The notes under the pieces are model-generated. The model made no database searches and was not told where the DNA came from. It worked only from the letters and a program-made list of their open reading frames with translations. From Aliiroseovarius halocynthiae (GTDB lineage Bacteria; Pseudomonadota; Alphaproteobacteria; Rhodobacterales; Rhodobacteraceae): a stretch of 64,000 nucleotides of DNA. Below, in pieces: positions 44,219 through 52,804 of this stretch (positions within the stretch are counted from its first letter, which is position 1; each line of letters opens with the position of its first letter). The position numbers were made by a program, and so were the translations under genes. The DNA lies in contig NZ_ML660024.1 in NCBI RefSeq assembly GCF_007004645.1, positions 1 to 64,000 of the forward strand, written 5' to 3'.

Positions 44219-46014
44219 GACAGATCTCCATCAATGCGGCGGGCATAGCCGCGCGGGGTAAACATACGGGGGCCTTCGCCCAGTTGCGCCAGACGCGAGT
44301 TCGACGAACCCACCAGCACCACGGTCAGCATATCAACCTCGTCCACCTGCAATTCGTCCAGACGGCGATAGCGGATGTTCTCGGTCGGGCGACCTAGGTT
44401 CGAGGCCAGCATGACGGGCGTGTCTGCCGGACGGTGTTTCAACAGGATGTCACGGGCCTCGGCCAGAAGGGTGCGGCGCTTCATCGATACGGGATTATAG
44501 AAGGCAATGACGAAATCGCCCTCAGCGGCAGCGTGCAGACGCTTCACGATGTCCTCGCGATGGGTCAGCAGATCCGACAGAGAAATGGCGCAGAAGTCGT
44601 GGCCCAACGGTGCGCCTGCGCGGGCAGCTGCGCCCTGCAGCGCGGACACGCCGGGTGTGGACACAACCTCGACCCGACGCGCTGCATCCGAAACGCCTTT
44701 TTCTTCGGCGGTACGGTCCAGAAGTTCGTACACCAACGCGCCCATCGCGTAGATGCCTGCGTCGCCCGAGCAAACCAGCGCGACGTTCTTGCCTTTGCCC
44801 GCCTGTTCCAGCGCATAACGGCAGCGATCTTCCTCGCCGCCCAGCGGGAAGTCCGAGCGGGTTTTGCCAGCGGCCAGCGGGCCGATCAGGTCGATATACA
44901 GACCGTAGCCCACAAGTTCCTCGGCCTCTTGCAGCAGGTGGCTGGCTTCCGGCGTGCGCCATGTATGCTGGCCCGGCCCGATCGAGACGATGGACAGCTT
45001 GCCACGGGTCCGGCCACGCATCTCGGTGATCGGTTCGGGCGCGCGGGCAATGGCGCAGGTTGTGTTGGCGGTTTTGACCTTTTCGACAACCAGTTCGGCG
45101 TCCGGTCCGGCAGCGGCCAGCGCGGCACCTTCCGATACACCGTGGCAGCCCACTTCGTCGAACACGACGTCTGAGGGATTCGCCAGACGTGCGGTCTGAG
45201 CTTCCAGTTCTTCTGCGGTAAACACACGGAACGGCACACCCAGACGGCGCGCCAGATCGTTCATCGCGCGCTCGTCAGCTTTCAGGTCCAGCGACGTGAC
45301 GCAGGCAATCGCATCGGGCGCGATATTGGCAGCCACCAATTGCTCAGACACGTTCTGCCACAGCTCTTCCGGGTCCGCATTGCGCGCACAGCCCACGCCC
45401 AGCGCGAAGCGCTGCGGGTGATAGGCCAAACAGGTCGGGCCGGTCTCGACCGGGGCCTCAGACACAACCAGTTCGACCGAACCGCCTGCATCCTCGATGT
45501 CAAAGATGTTCTCGCCCACGATGGACACGCCAGCGCCGGACAAGAGTTCTGCCATCGCTTCCTTGGCGTCTTTCTGGTTTGCCAGACGATAGCCCACAGG
45601 TGGCTCGTCTAGCGCCACGCCCATCGACACGTCGCCCGCAGTGGTCACGGCAGCAGTGGCACCGATCTCGGCTGCGATCTGGCTGGCCAGACGGTTCGCC
45701 CCGCGATGCCCGCCCAGCAATGGCAGCACAGCAGAACCATCATCGGCCACGGCCACAACGGGAGGCTCGGCCAGTTTATTGGCAAGGATCGGCGCAACCG
45801 CGCGGATCAGGATGCCCGCAGCACAAACACCCACAATCGGTGTGCCCGCCGCGAACAGCATCCGCACGTGATCCAGCGCATTAGGAAAGAACGCATCGGC
45901 CTTTTCCACACGGCCTTCACGCCCATGGACCTGTGCGCCTAGGTGTTCGGCGACCCGATGGGCCAAAGCCTCGCCCGAAGAGTTCAGGCAAATTACAACA
46001 GGCGTTACAGCCAT
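44215..46014 (-). CDS. cobJ: CbiG-like / CobJ fusion: precorrin-3B C17-methyltransferase
   Basis: This 599-residue protein joins two enzymes. Residues 1 to about 335 resemble CbiG: AVAPILANKLAEPPVVAVADDGSAVLPLLGGHRG-type text (split here as VVAVADDGSAVLPLLGGH), then a CbiG/CobE C-terminal module with ALGVGCARNADPEEL and DEVGCHGVSEGAAL. Residues 340-599 are CobJ/CbiH, with SIVSIGPGQHTWRTPEA, VCSGDAGIYAMGALV and FYNPVSMKRR. CobJ contracts the ring by C17 methylation. CbiG opens a lactone in the anaerobic route, so its presence beside aerobic-type enzymes is notable. It overlaps cobI by ten bases. Confidence 0.92.
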   Translation of the reverse strand: MAVTPVVICLNSSGEALAHRVAEHLGAQVHGREGRVEKADAFFPNALDHVRMLFAAGTPIVGVCAAGILIRAVAPILANKLAEPPVVAVADDGSAVLPLLGGHRGANRLASQIAAEIGATAAVTTAGDVSMGVALDEPPVGYRLANQKDAKEAMAELLSGAGVSIVGENIFDIEDAGGSVELVVSEAPVETGPTCLAYHPQRFALGVGCARNADPEELWQNVSEQLVAANIAPDAIACVTSLDLKADERAMNDLARRLGVPFRVFTAEELEAQTARLANPSDVVFDEVGCHGVSEGAALAAAGPDAELVVEKVKTANTTCAIARAPEPITEMRGRTRGKLSIVSIGPGQHTWRTPEASHLLQEAEELVGYGLYIDLIGPLAAGKTRSDFPLGGEEDRCRYALEQAGKGKNVALVCSGDAGIYAMGALVYELLDRTAEEKGVSDAARRVEVVSTPGVSALQGAAARAGAPLGHDFCAISLSDLLTHREDIVKRLHAAAEGDFVIAFYNPVSMKRRTLLAEARDILLKHRPADTPVMLASNLGRPTENIRYRRLDELQVDEVDMLTVVLVGSSNSRLAQLGEGPRMFTPRGYARRIDGDLS

Positions 46015-46706
46015 GGGTCAGTTCCTTTCGCAAGCAGGATCATCGAGAAATAGGGGGCCTTTTCAGGGGCCTCGGACAGGGGCAGCACGACTTCTTCCGG
46101 CAGACTTGCGCGTTCCACATATGTGGCTTTCGTCGTCAGGCCGAGGTCTTCTATGACTGCGCGGATTTTGGGCAGGTGGCGGCCCACTTTCATGATTGCC
46201 ACCGACTCTGCGCCTTCGATACGCGACCGAAGTTCGGCTTCGTCCAGCGGGCCGGGCAAAACGGTCAGGCGTTCATTGCGGGCGACCAAAGGCTTTTGCG
46301 CACGGGCAGCAACGGTGGTGATCGAGGTCACGCCGGGGATGATCTCGCAATCAAACCGGTCCGAGAGGCGCGCGAAGAGATACATGAACGAGCCATAGAA
46401 GAACGGGTCGCCCTCGCACAGCACGACCACATCATCGCCAGCGGCCAGACGATCGGCAATTTTCGCAGCGCCGGCATCATAAGCGGCTTGTGCCGGCGCA
46501 CGCTCGACGCTCATCGGCACCGGGATTCGGATTTCATAGGCATCTTCCGATATCAGACCGGCGGCAATCGCGCGGGCAAAACTGTCGCCACGCTCCAGCG
46601 TCGGATAGGCCACGACCTTCGCCGCCGCGATCAGACGCGCAGCCTTCAGCGTCATCAGCTCGGGGTCTCCCGGGCCAAGGCCGATCCCATAGAGGGTTCC
46701 GTTCAT
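46005..46706 (-). CDS. cobI: Precorrin-2 C20-methyltransferase
   Basis: This 233-residue tetrapyrrole methylase begins MNGTLYGIGLGPGDPELMTLKAARLI, cut here at the SAM loop, and has VVVLCEGDPFFYGSFMYLFARL and EIIPGVTSITTVAARA, typical of CobI/CbiL. It adds the C20 methyl group. The ATG overlaps the cobL stop by four bases; upstream in-frame sequence lies inside cobL and is not part of it. Its own end overlaps the cobJ fusion start by ten bases. Confidence 0.95.
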   Translation of the reverse strand: MNGTLYGIGLGPGDPELMTLKAARLIAAAKVVAYPTLERGDSFARAIAAGLISEDAYEIRIPVPMSVERAPAQAAYDAGAAKIADRLAAGDDVVVLCEGDPFFYGSFMYLFARLSDRFDCEIIPGVTSITTVAARAQKPLVARNERLTVLPGPLDEAELRSRIEGAESVAIMKVGRHLPKIRAVIEDLGLTTKATYVERASLPEEVVLPLSEAPEKAPYFSMILLAKGTDPWL

Positions 46707-47902
46707 CGTTTGATCAGGCTCCATTGGGTGACAGGTCGCAGGGGTTTCCAGCCGGATAATGACCCCAGCGCTTCCGCGCGCTCCACGGACAGTTTCACCA
46801 ACTGTCCGCCGTGCTTCTTGTGCAGGGCAGTCAGGCACATCTCGCTTTCGATGGTAACGGCATTGGCGACCAAACGGCCCAGCGGGCGCAGCGCGGCCCA
46901 TGCGGCGTCGAAGGTTTCTTCGGTCAGACCACCGCCGATGAATACGGCATCTGGGGCATCGAGCCCGTCCAGAGCAGCAGGGACCATGCCGTCGATCAGT
47001 TCCAAACGCGGCACGCCCAGCGCCAATGCGTTCGCGGCGGCCATAGCGCGGCGTTCGGGCTTCGGTTCGATCCCGATGGCGCGGGCATAGCGTGCACCGC
47101 GCATCCATTCCACAGCGACCGACCCACAGCCCGTTCCGATGTCCCACAAAAGCGCACCGCGCATCGGCATCAGCTTCGCCAGCGTAATCGCGCGGACCTC
47201 TTGCTTAGTCATGGTGCCGTCGGATTGGAACAGCTCGTCCGCCAGACCTGGTACGCGCGGTAAAAGCGCAGCGTCGGGCGCGGCAACACAGTCAACCGCC
47301 AGCGTGTTGAACTCGGGCACCTCATGGTCCCAGCTTTCCGCCAGCCCATCGAACCGCGCTTCCTTGTCGCCGCCCATATGAGCCAGAACCGTCATGCGGG
47401 ATTTTCCAAAGCCACGTTCTGTCAGGAAGGTTGCGATTTGGCCCGGGGTCTCGGCGCCGGTGGTTAGAACCAGAAGACGGGCGTCGGGTTGGATGAAGGC
47501 AATCATCTGCTCGACCGGGCGGCCATGCACCGTCAGGGTTTCCAGATCCGCCATCGACCAGCCCATGCGGGCCGCGGCCAATTGGAACGCGCCGACCTGC
47601 GGGTGATAGACGATTTCGGACGCATCGAAGTGGCGGCCAATTTTGGCCCCGACCGAGAACCACAAAGGATCCCCCGTCGCCAGCACGGCCACGCGCTTGC
47701 CGCGCCGCATTTCCAACTCAGCGATCAGGCTGTCAAAGGGCGAGGGCCAGGCCAGGCGCTCGGCCTCGGTCTCCAGCATCTCGTGATGGCGCTTGCCGCC
47801 CACGATGACCTCGGCCGCATCCAGAACCGCGCGGGTCGCCGGGGCCAGCCCGTCGACGCCATCTTCACCGATACCGATGATATGCAACCAAGGTTGGGTC
47901 AT
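46703..47902 (-). CDS. cobL: Precorrin-6Y C5,15-methyltransferase (decarboxylating)
   Basis: This 399-residue protein fuses CbiE and CbiT. The N-terminal methylase has LHIIGIGEDGVDGLAPATR and VAVLATGDPLWFSVG; the C-terminal half is a Rossmann methyltransferase with GALLWDIGTGCGSVAVEWM and DAVFIGGGL. It methylates C5 and C15 and decarboxylates the acetate side chain. GGAGG lies before the ATG, which overlaps the cobH stop (ATGA). Confidence 0.95.
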   Translation of the reverse strand: MTQPWLHIIGIGEDGVDGLAPATRAVLDAAEVIVGGKRHHEMLETEAERLAWPSPFDSLIAELEMRRGKRVAVLATGDPLWFSVGAKIGRHFDASEIVYHPQVGAFQLAAARMGWSMADLETLTVHGRPVEQMIAFIQPDARLLVLTTGAETPGQIATFLTERGFGKSRMTVLAHMGGDKEARFDGLAESWDHEVPEFNTLAVDCVAAPDAALLPRVPGLADELFQSDGTMTKQEVRAITLAKLMPMRGALLWDIGTGCGSVAVEWMRGARYARAIGIEPKPERRAMAAANALALGVPRLELIDGMVPAALDGLDAPDAVFIGGGLTEETFDAAWAALRPLGRLVANAVTIESEMCLTALHKKHGGQLVKLSVERAEALGSLSGWKPLRPVTQWSLIKR

Positions 47903-48555
47903 GCGTTTTCCTCCGGAAGTCCCGCCGCCAGCGCGTTTACAGCAGCGGATGCAATCGCCGAGCCGCCGCGTCGTCCGCGCAGGGCAACGAACTCGCAACT
48001 ACGCGGGTTGTTCGCCAGTTCTGCCTTACTTTCCGCCGCACCTACAAACCCCACCGGGAAGCCAAGGATCACGGCGGGTTTTGGTCCGCCTGCGTCGATC
48101 AGCTCTAACAGGTGGAACAGCGCAGTGGGGGCGTTGCCGACGGCGACGACAGCACCTTCCAGCTTGTCCGCCCACAGTTCGACCGCAGCGGCAGAGCGCG
48201 TGTTGCCGATCTCATTCGCAAGCGGAGGCGTACGCGGGTCGTTTAGGGTGACGATCACCTCGTTCTCGGCAGGCAGATAGCGGCGAATGATACCCGCGCC
48301 GACCATCTCGCAGTCGCAAAAGATCGGCGCGCCCGTCTTAAGCGCGGCATGCCCAACCTCATAGGCGTTCGCCGAGAAGGCCAGACGGTCCGCAACCTCG
48401 ACCATGCCACAGGCGTGGATCACGCGCGTCGCCAAGGCCGCCATGCCGCCCGGGAAACGCTCTAGCCGAGCTTCGCGGCGCAGGGTCGCGAAGCTTTCGG
48501 CATAGATCGCCATTGGGTCGCGTTCATAGCGCAAAGGGGGGCGTCCCGTGCTCAT
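47899..48555 (-). CDS. cobH: Precorrin-8X methylmutase
   Basis: This 218-residue enzyme moves the C11 methyl to C12 to make hydrogenobyrinic acid. It has the catalytic His in ATRVIHACGMVEVADRL, IFCDCEMVGAGI and VGNAPTALFHLLELI, and VILGFPVGFVGAAESK. It overlaps cbiX by four bases at its start and cobL at its end. Confidence 0.96.
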   Translation of the reverse strand: MSTGRPPLRYERDPMAIYAESFATLRREARLERFPGGMAALATRVIHACGMVEVADRLAFSANAYEVGHAALKTGAPIFCDCEMVGAGIIRRYLPAENEVIVTLNDPRTPPLANEIGNTRSAAAVELWADKLEGAVVAVGNAPTALFHLLELIDAGGPKPAVILGFPVGFVGAAESKAELANNPRSCEFVALRGRRGGSAIASAAVNALAAGLPEENA

Positions 48556-49781
48556 TTCGAGCGTGCCGATTCTGGGCCATGCGGGTGTTTCGCATGGGGG
48601 TATTCCGCGTGCACATGGTCGTGGTCATGATCGTGGTGATGATGGTGATGGCCATGGTCATGCCCGTGATCGTGGCTGTGATCATGATCATGGTGGTGGT
48701 GATGCCCCATATGCAGGCGGCATTCGCCTGTGCAGAAGGCGTCACACATCTTACAATCCGCCACGTTCGAACCCGGCGCCGATGCCCCCTGCCCTTCAAC
48801 GTGGTGGTGGTGGCTTTCCTGAATGGCGCCGACCTCGGCCTCAAATCCCAGAACTTCCACGCGGTATTTGCACATCACGCAAGTGGGCGGCGGGACATCT
48901 GCGAAAGCAGGGTGCTTCTCGCGATCCTCGACAGAAATGGTTTTCTCTTCACCGCCATCCATCGCCAGAACCTGCGTGCGATAGCCACAGGTGCCACAGT
49001 TCGGCGGGCGCACGTCGCCCAACTGCTCGGTCACGCGCTCGGCGAAGGTTTCCAGCACTTTCGGGTGGTCGTTCAGATAGCCCGCTTTCACGAAATGGAT
49101 GTCCGGATTTTCAGCAGCCACCTTATCAGTGAAGCCATAGATCCGGTCGATCAGAATGCCCGAGAACAGGAAATACGGGAAAACGATGACGCGCTTATAG
49201 CCCAGCTTGGTTACGTGGTTCAGGCACGGCTCGACCAGCGGGAAGGTCACGCCGGAATAGCCCACTTCCAGCCACCCAAAGCCCATACCTTCCTGCAACA
49301 GACGTGCCACTTTGGCGACGTTGCCGTTGGCGTCGGGGTCCGAGGCACCACGACCGATGACCACAAGACAGGTCTCTTCCAGCGGCACGTCGCCTTTCTC
49401 GGCATTAGCAGCCTCGACAGCTTCCTGAATGCGCGCACCGGCGGCAGCGATCATTTTGGGATCCACGCCCAGCTCTCGCCCATAGGTCACGTCGACCCCA
49501 TGCTTTTCAGCATAGGAGTTCAGAACCGTCGGAATGTCGTTCTTGGTGTGCATCGCCGCAAACAGCATGCCCGGCACGGCCAGAATGCGGTCGCAGCCCG
49601 CTTCACGCAGACGGTCCAAGCCATCGCGGATCACAGGGTTGGCAAATTCCAGATAGCCATAGTCGGTCATCCAGTCGTCCGGGAAATAGGCCGGGAGTTT
49701 TTCAGCTAGGACTGCGAACTGATCAACAGCGTCCTGGCTACGCGAGCCATGCCCGCAGATCATCACACCAATTTTCGACAC
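48552..49781 (-). CDS. cbiX: Sirohydrochlorin cobaltochelatase, long His/Cys-rich form
   Basis: This 409-residue CbiX-type chelatase inserts cobalt (or a related metal) into the tetrapyrrole. The two chelatase halves show MICGHGSRSQDAVDQF and LVVIGRGASDPDAN, with YKRVIVFPYFLFSGIL later. From about residue 255 it carries three cysteine clusters (NCGTCGY, PTCVMCKY, CKMCDAFCTGEC) and then a tail of more than twenty His with Asp and Gly. Such elements can hold an iron-sulfur cluster and store metal. The start is GTG with AGGAGG upstream, three bases after the small membrane protein gene. Confidence 0.92.
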   Translation of the reverse strand: MSKIGVMICGHGSRSQDAVDQFAVLAEKLPAYFPDDWMTDYGYLEFANPVIRDGLDRLREAGCDRILAVPGMLFAAMHTKNDIPTVLNSYAEKHGVDVTYGRELGVDPKMIAAAGARIQEAVEAANAEKGDVPLEETCLVVIGRGASDPDANGNVAKVARLLQEGMGFGWLEVGYSGVTFPLVEPCLNHVTKLGYKRVIVFPYFLFSGILIDRIYGFTDKVAAENPDIHFVKAGYLNDHPKVLETFAERVTEQLGDVRPPNCGTCGYRTQVLAMDGGEEKTISVEDREKHPAFADVPPPTCVMCKYRVEVLGFEAEVGAIQESHHHHVEGQGASAPGSNVADCKMCDAFCTGECRLHMGHHHHHDHDHSHDHGHDHGHHHHHHDHDHDHVHAEYPHAKHPHGPESARSK

Positions 49782-49784
49782 GGG

Positions 49785-50012
49785 TTATGCCTCCTGCGGT
49801 TCGTTATCAGTCTCGTCTGCCTCGGCGTCTTCGGCCTTGGCGTCATTGTTTTTCTGACCTTTCAGCGCCGCCCAGAGGCCAATGGCTGCTGCCAGACCAA
49901 TCAGGATAATCGCCCCGATATGGTCATGTCCTGCGACCTCTCCGATATGGCTGGGGTGGGCAATGGCCGGACCGGCCAGAAGGCCAAGAACAACAAGAGC
50001 AAAACGGGTCAT
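49785..50012 (-). CDS. Small His-containing membrane protein heading the cob operon
   Basis: This 75-residue protein has a signal peptide (TRFALVVLGLLAGPAIA), a short exported loop with several His (HPSHIGEVAGHDHIG), one membrane helix near residues 31-47 and an acidic tail rich in Glu, Asp and Ala. It resembles small proteins seen with cobalt or cobalamin genes in Rhodobacterales, but I cannot name the family. GGATG precedes the ATG. Because it is co-transcribed with cbiX, a metal-related role is plausible but unproven. Confidence 0.7.
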   Translation of the reverse strand: MTRFALVVLGLLAGPAIAHPSHIGEVAGHDHIGAIILIGLAAAIGLWAALKGQKNNDAKAEDAEADETDNEPQEA

Positions 50013-50042
50013 GCGGCATCCTTTCACGCATAAAGCGGGCGC

Positions 50043-50059
50043 AAAGAGGCTGCCTCTTT
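50043..50059 (-). other. Stem-loop in the cob operon leader
   Basis: AAAGAGG and CCTCTTT form a perfect 7-bp stem with a 3-base loop, 31-47 bases before the first start codon of the operon. I see no cobalamin riboswitch core (CCGCAACTG or GGGAA...GGTG boxes) in the 225 bases upstream of the operon. Confidence 0.4.
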
Positions 50060-50237
50060 CGTTCAACGACGCTGTGTCTGATCCCCTATCTGGGTCAATC
50101 GTCGACAGCCAACCTCTCTGGCCCCAATGGGCTTCGTTGGGTTTTCTATAGAAAGCACAGGGGGGCGGCGCAATGGGAAAGACGGCACAGAAGGGCCGTT
50201 TGGCGACATCCGATCGGGGTTTGGGCGCTAACAGGCG

Positions 50238-51065
50238 TTACCCGCCCGTGCAGCCGCGAATATCCACGCCACGCCCGGCCGCCAGAACAGTCAGCCGTAC
50301 ATCCGAACGGTTCAGCAAAAACGGCTTGCCCGAGGTTGGCACCAGCTCGGCCACCGTGGTTAGAACCTTACCACTGCGCGCCGTCGACAACGTATTCACC
50401 CAAAGCGACGGATCTGAGGTTTCCACCACGACCACCTCGCCGCGTCCAACGCGGGGCATGTCGATCTGGGCGGTCAGGCGCAACCCGTCCTTGGTGGGCT
50501 CGATCTGACAAATTGCTTTGCGCAACCCAGCCTCGGATGCGGTGTCGGGACGATCTCTCAGCGCACGTTTGATCTGGCGGGTTTCGCCCCCAGCCTGCGC
50601 TGGCAACGTAACCGAAACCCGCGCATCCATCGGCATGCAAACGTCCTTGCAAACGCCAAGGTTCACTTTGCCTTTCAGCGTAATCGGCTTACCCGCTTGC
50701 TGCGGTGTCAAACTGATCGGCAGAATCAGGTCATGGGTATAGCCAATGGTCTGCATCCCGGCGGTGTCGAATACCTCGGGCACGGGCCAATGGAAGGTCA
50801 CACCTTGCAGGTTGCCCGATCCGCGCCAATCCAGACGAGGTGGGATTCCCGCGTCACCGGGGCTGCGCCAATAGGTTTTCCAGCCATCGGCCAGCCGGAC
50901 ACGCAGCGCCGCCATATGCTTGCCCGACGCATCGCGCCAGCCGGGCAGAATGTCGATCTGCGCAATATCCTCGGCCGAAATGGGCGCACCGGATTGCGAG
51001 ATCGCCGGAGACACCAGCGACACAGCCCCAAGGCAGGCCGCAAGGAAAGCATGTTTAATCTTCAT
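50238..51065 (-). CDS. DsbD N-terminal-like (protein-disulfide reductase) domain protein
   Basis: This 275-residue exported protein has a signal peptide (MKIKHAFLAACLGAVSLVSPAISQ) and a domain like the periplasmic alpha domain of DsbD: RLADGWKTYWRSPGDAGIPP, IGYTHDLILPISLTP and a cysteine pair in LGVCKDVCMP. There is no membrane transporter or thioredoxin domain, so it is a stand-alone receiver domain. Additional Cys residues occur in KAICQIEP and at the C-terminus (RGCTGG). It probably takes part in periplasmic thiol exchange. Confidence 0.82.
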   Translation of the reverse strand: MKIKHAFLAACLGAVSLVSPAISQSGAPISAEDIAQIDILPGWRDASGKHMAALRVRLADGWKTYWRSPGDAGIPPRLDWRGSGNLQGVTFHWPVPEVFDTAGMQTIGYTHDLILPISLTPQQAGKPITLKGKVNLGVCKDVCMPMDARVSVTLPAQAGGETRQIKRALRDRPDTASEAGLRKAICQIEPTKDGLRLTAQIDMPRVGRGEVVVVETSDPSLWVNTLSTARSGKVLTTVAELVPTSGKPFLLNRSDVRLTVLAAGRGVDIRGCTGG

Positions 51066-51168
51066 ACCGCAATACATAAGCCGCCAGCGCCCAGTGTAAA
51101 ATCACAAAAACTGGATAAGTTGTGACCACCCCTTGCAATATGCCCGTCGGGTCGCTTTTCTATTTACT

Positions 51169-51747
51169 ATGAGCGACACCAAAAACACCGAAATGAATCT
51201 CAGCGGTAAGCTGTTGATTGCCATGCCGGGCATGGGGGATCCACGGTTCGAAAATTCCGTGGTCTTCATGTGCGCCCATTCGCCGGAAGGGGCGATGGGA
51301 TTGATCGTGAACAAGCCGTCGGCCGAGCTTTCCTTGGGCGACGTACTGACCCAGCTGGACATCGATGCAAGCTCGATCACCAAGGCAGGTAAAGTGTTTT
51401 TCGGCGGTCCGGTCGAAGGCGGTCGCGGTTTTGTTCTGCATTCAGGCGAATATAACAACGACGATTCGACGCTGAAAGTGGATGACGAGTTCTCCATGAC
51501 CGCCACCCGCGACATTCTGGAAGCGATGGCGCATGGCGAAGGCCCGGAAGAGGCGCTGGCCGCTTTGGGCTATGCCGGATGGTCGCCCGGCCAGATCGAG
51601 GATGAGATCCAGCAAAATGCGTGGCTGACCTGTGACGCCGAGAAGGCGATTGTCTTTGCGGCAGATGACGACGGGAAATGGTCTGCTGCGCTGGCGCAAT
51701 TGGGTGTCGATCCACTGCTTTTGTCAGCCGAAGGCGGTCACGCCTAA
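51169..51747 (+). CDS. YqgE/AlgH family protein (UPF0301)
   Basis: This 192-residue protein shows the YqgE pattern LLIAMPGMGDPRFENSVVFMCAHSPEGAMGLIVNKP, shortened here at family blocks, and VFFGGPVEGGRGFVLH. The biochemical role is unknown; AlgH is linked to alginate in Pseudomonas. I chose the ATG at MSDTKNTEM; MNLSGKL eight codons later is possible. It is divergent from the DsbD-like gene and convergent with the Sua5 gene. Confidence 0.9.
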   Translation: MSDTKNTEMNLSGKLLIAMPGMGDPRFENSVVFMCAHSPEGAMGLIVNKPSAELSLGDVLTQLDIDASSITKAGKVFFGGPVEGGRGFVLHSGEYNNDDSTLKVDDEFSMTATRDILEAMAHGEGPEEALAALGYAGWSPGQIEDEIQQNAWLTCDAEKAIVFAADDDGKWSAALAQLGVDPLLLSAEGGHA

Positions 51748-51753
51748 TCGCGA

Positions 51754-52710
51754 TCAGTCACGCGGAGCCGCTGCCCGGCGCAATCGATCATTGATCGCAC
51801 GTCCCAACCCATGGTCGGGAATAGGAGACACCGCAATCGGTGCGTCCCCCTCGGCATCCAAGCGGTGCAGAAAGCCAAACAGATTCGCCGCAGCCTCGAC
51901 CAAATCGCCCGAGGGTGACAAGTTCAGTGCGGCATCAACGGGCCCAAACCCCAACAGGCGCTCGCCCTCCAGAACACGTTCGGCATTCAATCGCATCTGC
52001 GCATTGGGCGCATAATGCGATGTCATCTGACCCGGAGCGTTAATCGCTGCGCCGTCACCACGCACCGCAAGCGGAGCCCCCAAAGCCGCTTCAAGCGCTT
52101 CGACCGGCAAGCCGCCGGGGCGCAGCAGCACGGGCGTGGGTTCGATGCCCACGATCGTGCTTTCCACCCCCACGCCACATGGGCCACCATCCAGCACCGC
52201 TTCTATCCGGCCCGACAGCCCATCCAACACATGCTGTGCGGTCGACGGGCTGATCCGGCCAGATGGATTGGCCGACGGTGCCGCCACAGGCACGCCTGCA
52301 GCCTCTAGCACCTTTTGCGCCAACGCATGCGCAGGAACGCGGACCGCGACGGTCGGCAAGCCGGCGGACACCAAAGCTGACAAAGGCCCATTGGGTTTCA
52401 AAGGCAACACAAGTGTCAACGGCCCCGGCCAGAAGGCGTGCGCCAGATCATGCGTGATCCCAGACAGCTCGGCATATTCCGAAACCGCATCCACCGATGG
52501 CAGATGCACGATCAGTGGATTGAAATGCGGGCGGCCTTTAGCTTCAAAAATCCGTGCAACGGCCCGGTCATCCGTCGCATTTGCGCCAAGCCCATAGACC
52601 GTTTCGGTCGGGAAAGACACCAGCGCCCCCGCGCGCAGCAATTCGGCGGCGCGGGAAATCCCCCCCGCGTTGTCTTGCAAATGCTCGGTTTTCAACTCGC
52701 GTTCAACCAT
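51754..52710 (-). CDS. L-threonylcarbamoyladenylate synthase (Sua5/TsaC)
   Basis: This 318-residue enzyme makes threonylcarbamoyl-AMP for t6A37 of tRNA. The N-terminal YrdC domain has LVSFPTETVYGLGANATDD, KGRPHFNPLIVHL and PSANPSGRISPS; the C-terminal 100 residues form the extra Sua5 domain absent from the short TsaC form, with GQMTSHYAPNAQ. I start at MVERELKTEHL; an ATG nine codons earlier is also open. Confidence 0.93.
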   Translation of the reverse strand: MVERELKTEHLQDNAGGISRAAELLRAGALVSFPTETVYGLGANATDDRAVARIFEAKGRPHFNPLIVHLPSVDAVSEYAELSGITHDLAHAFWPGPLTLVLPLKPNGPLSALVSAGLPTVAVRVPAHALAQKVLEAAGVPVAAPSANPSGRISPSTAQHVLDGLSGRIEAVLDGGPCGVGVESTIVGIEPTPVLLRPGGLPVEALEAALGAPLAVRGDGAAINAPGQMTSHYAPNAQMRLNAERVLEGERLLGFGPVDAALNLSPSGDLVEAAANLFGFLHRLDAEGDAPIAVSPIPDHGLGRAINDRLRRAAAPRD

Positions 52711-52804
52711 GACGCTGCGTTTTCCTTTGCCCTTCAAATGACCTTCGGTATGGGATCATTAAAGCCCTGATAAGGGTCAATGCCTATGACGCCAAGGATC
52801 GAAC

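Noticed and set aside
46707-47147. Upstream in-frame extension of cobI
   Set aside because: It lies inside cobL in another frame; the cobI family start with the ATGA overlap is clear.
50166-50201. Weak stem ACGGC/GCCGT after the DsbD-like gene as a terminator
   Set aside because: Only five pairs with a poor T-tail; not strong enough to list.
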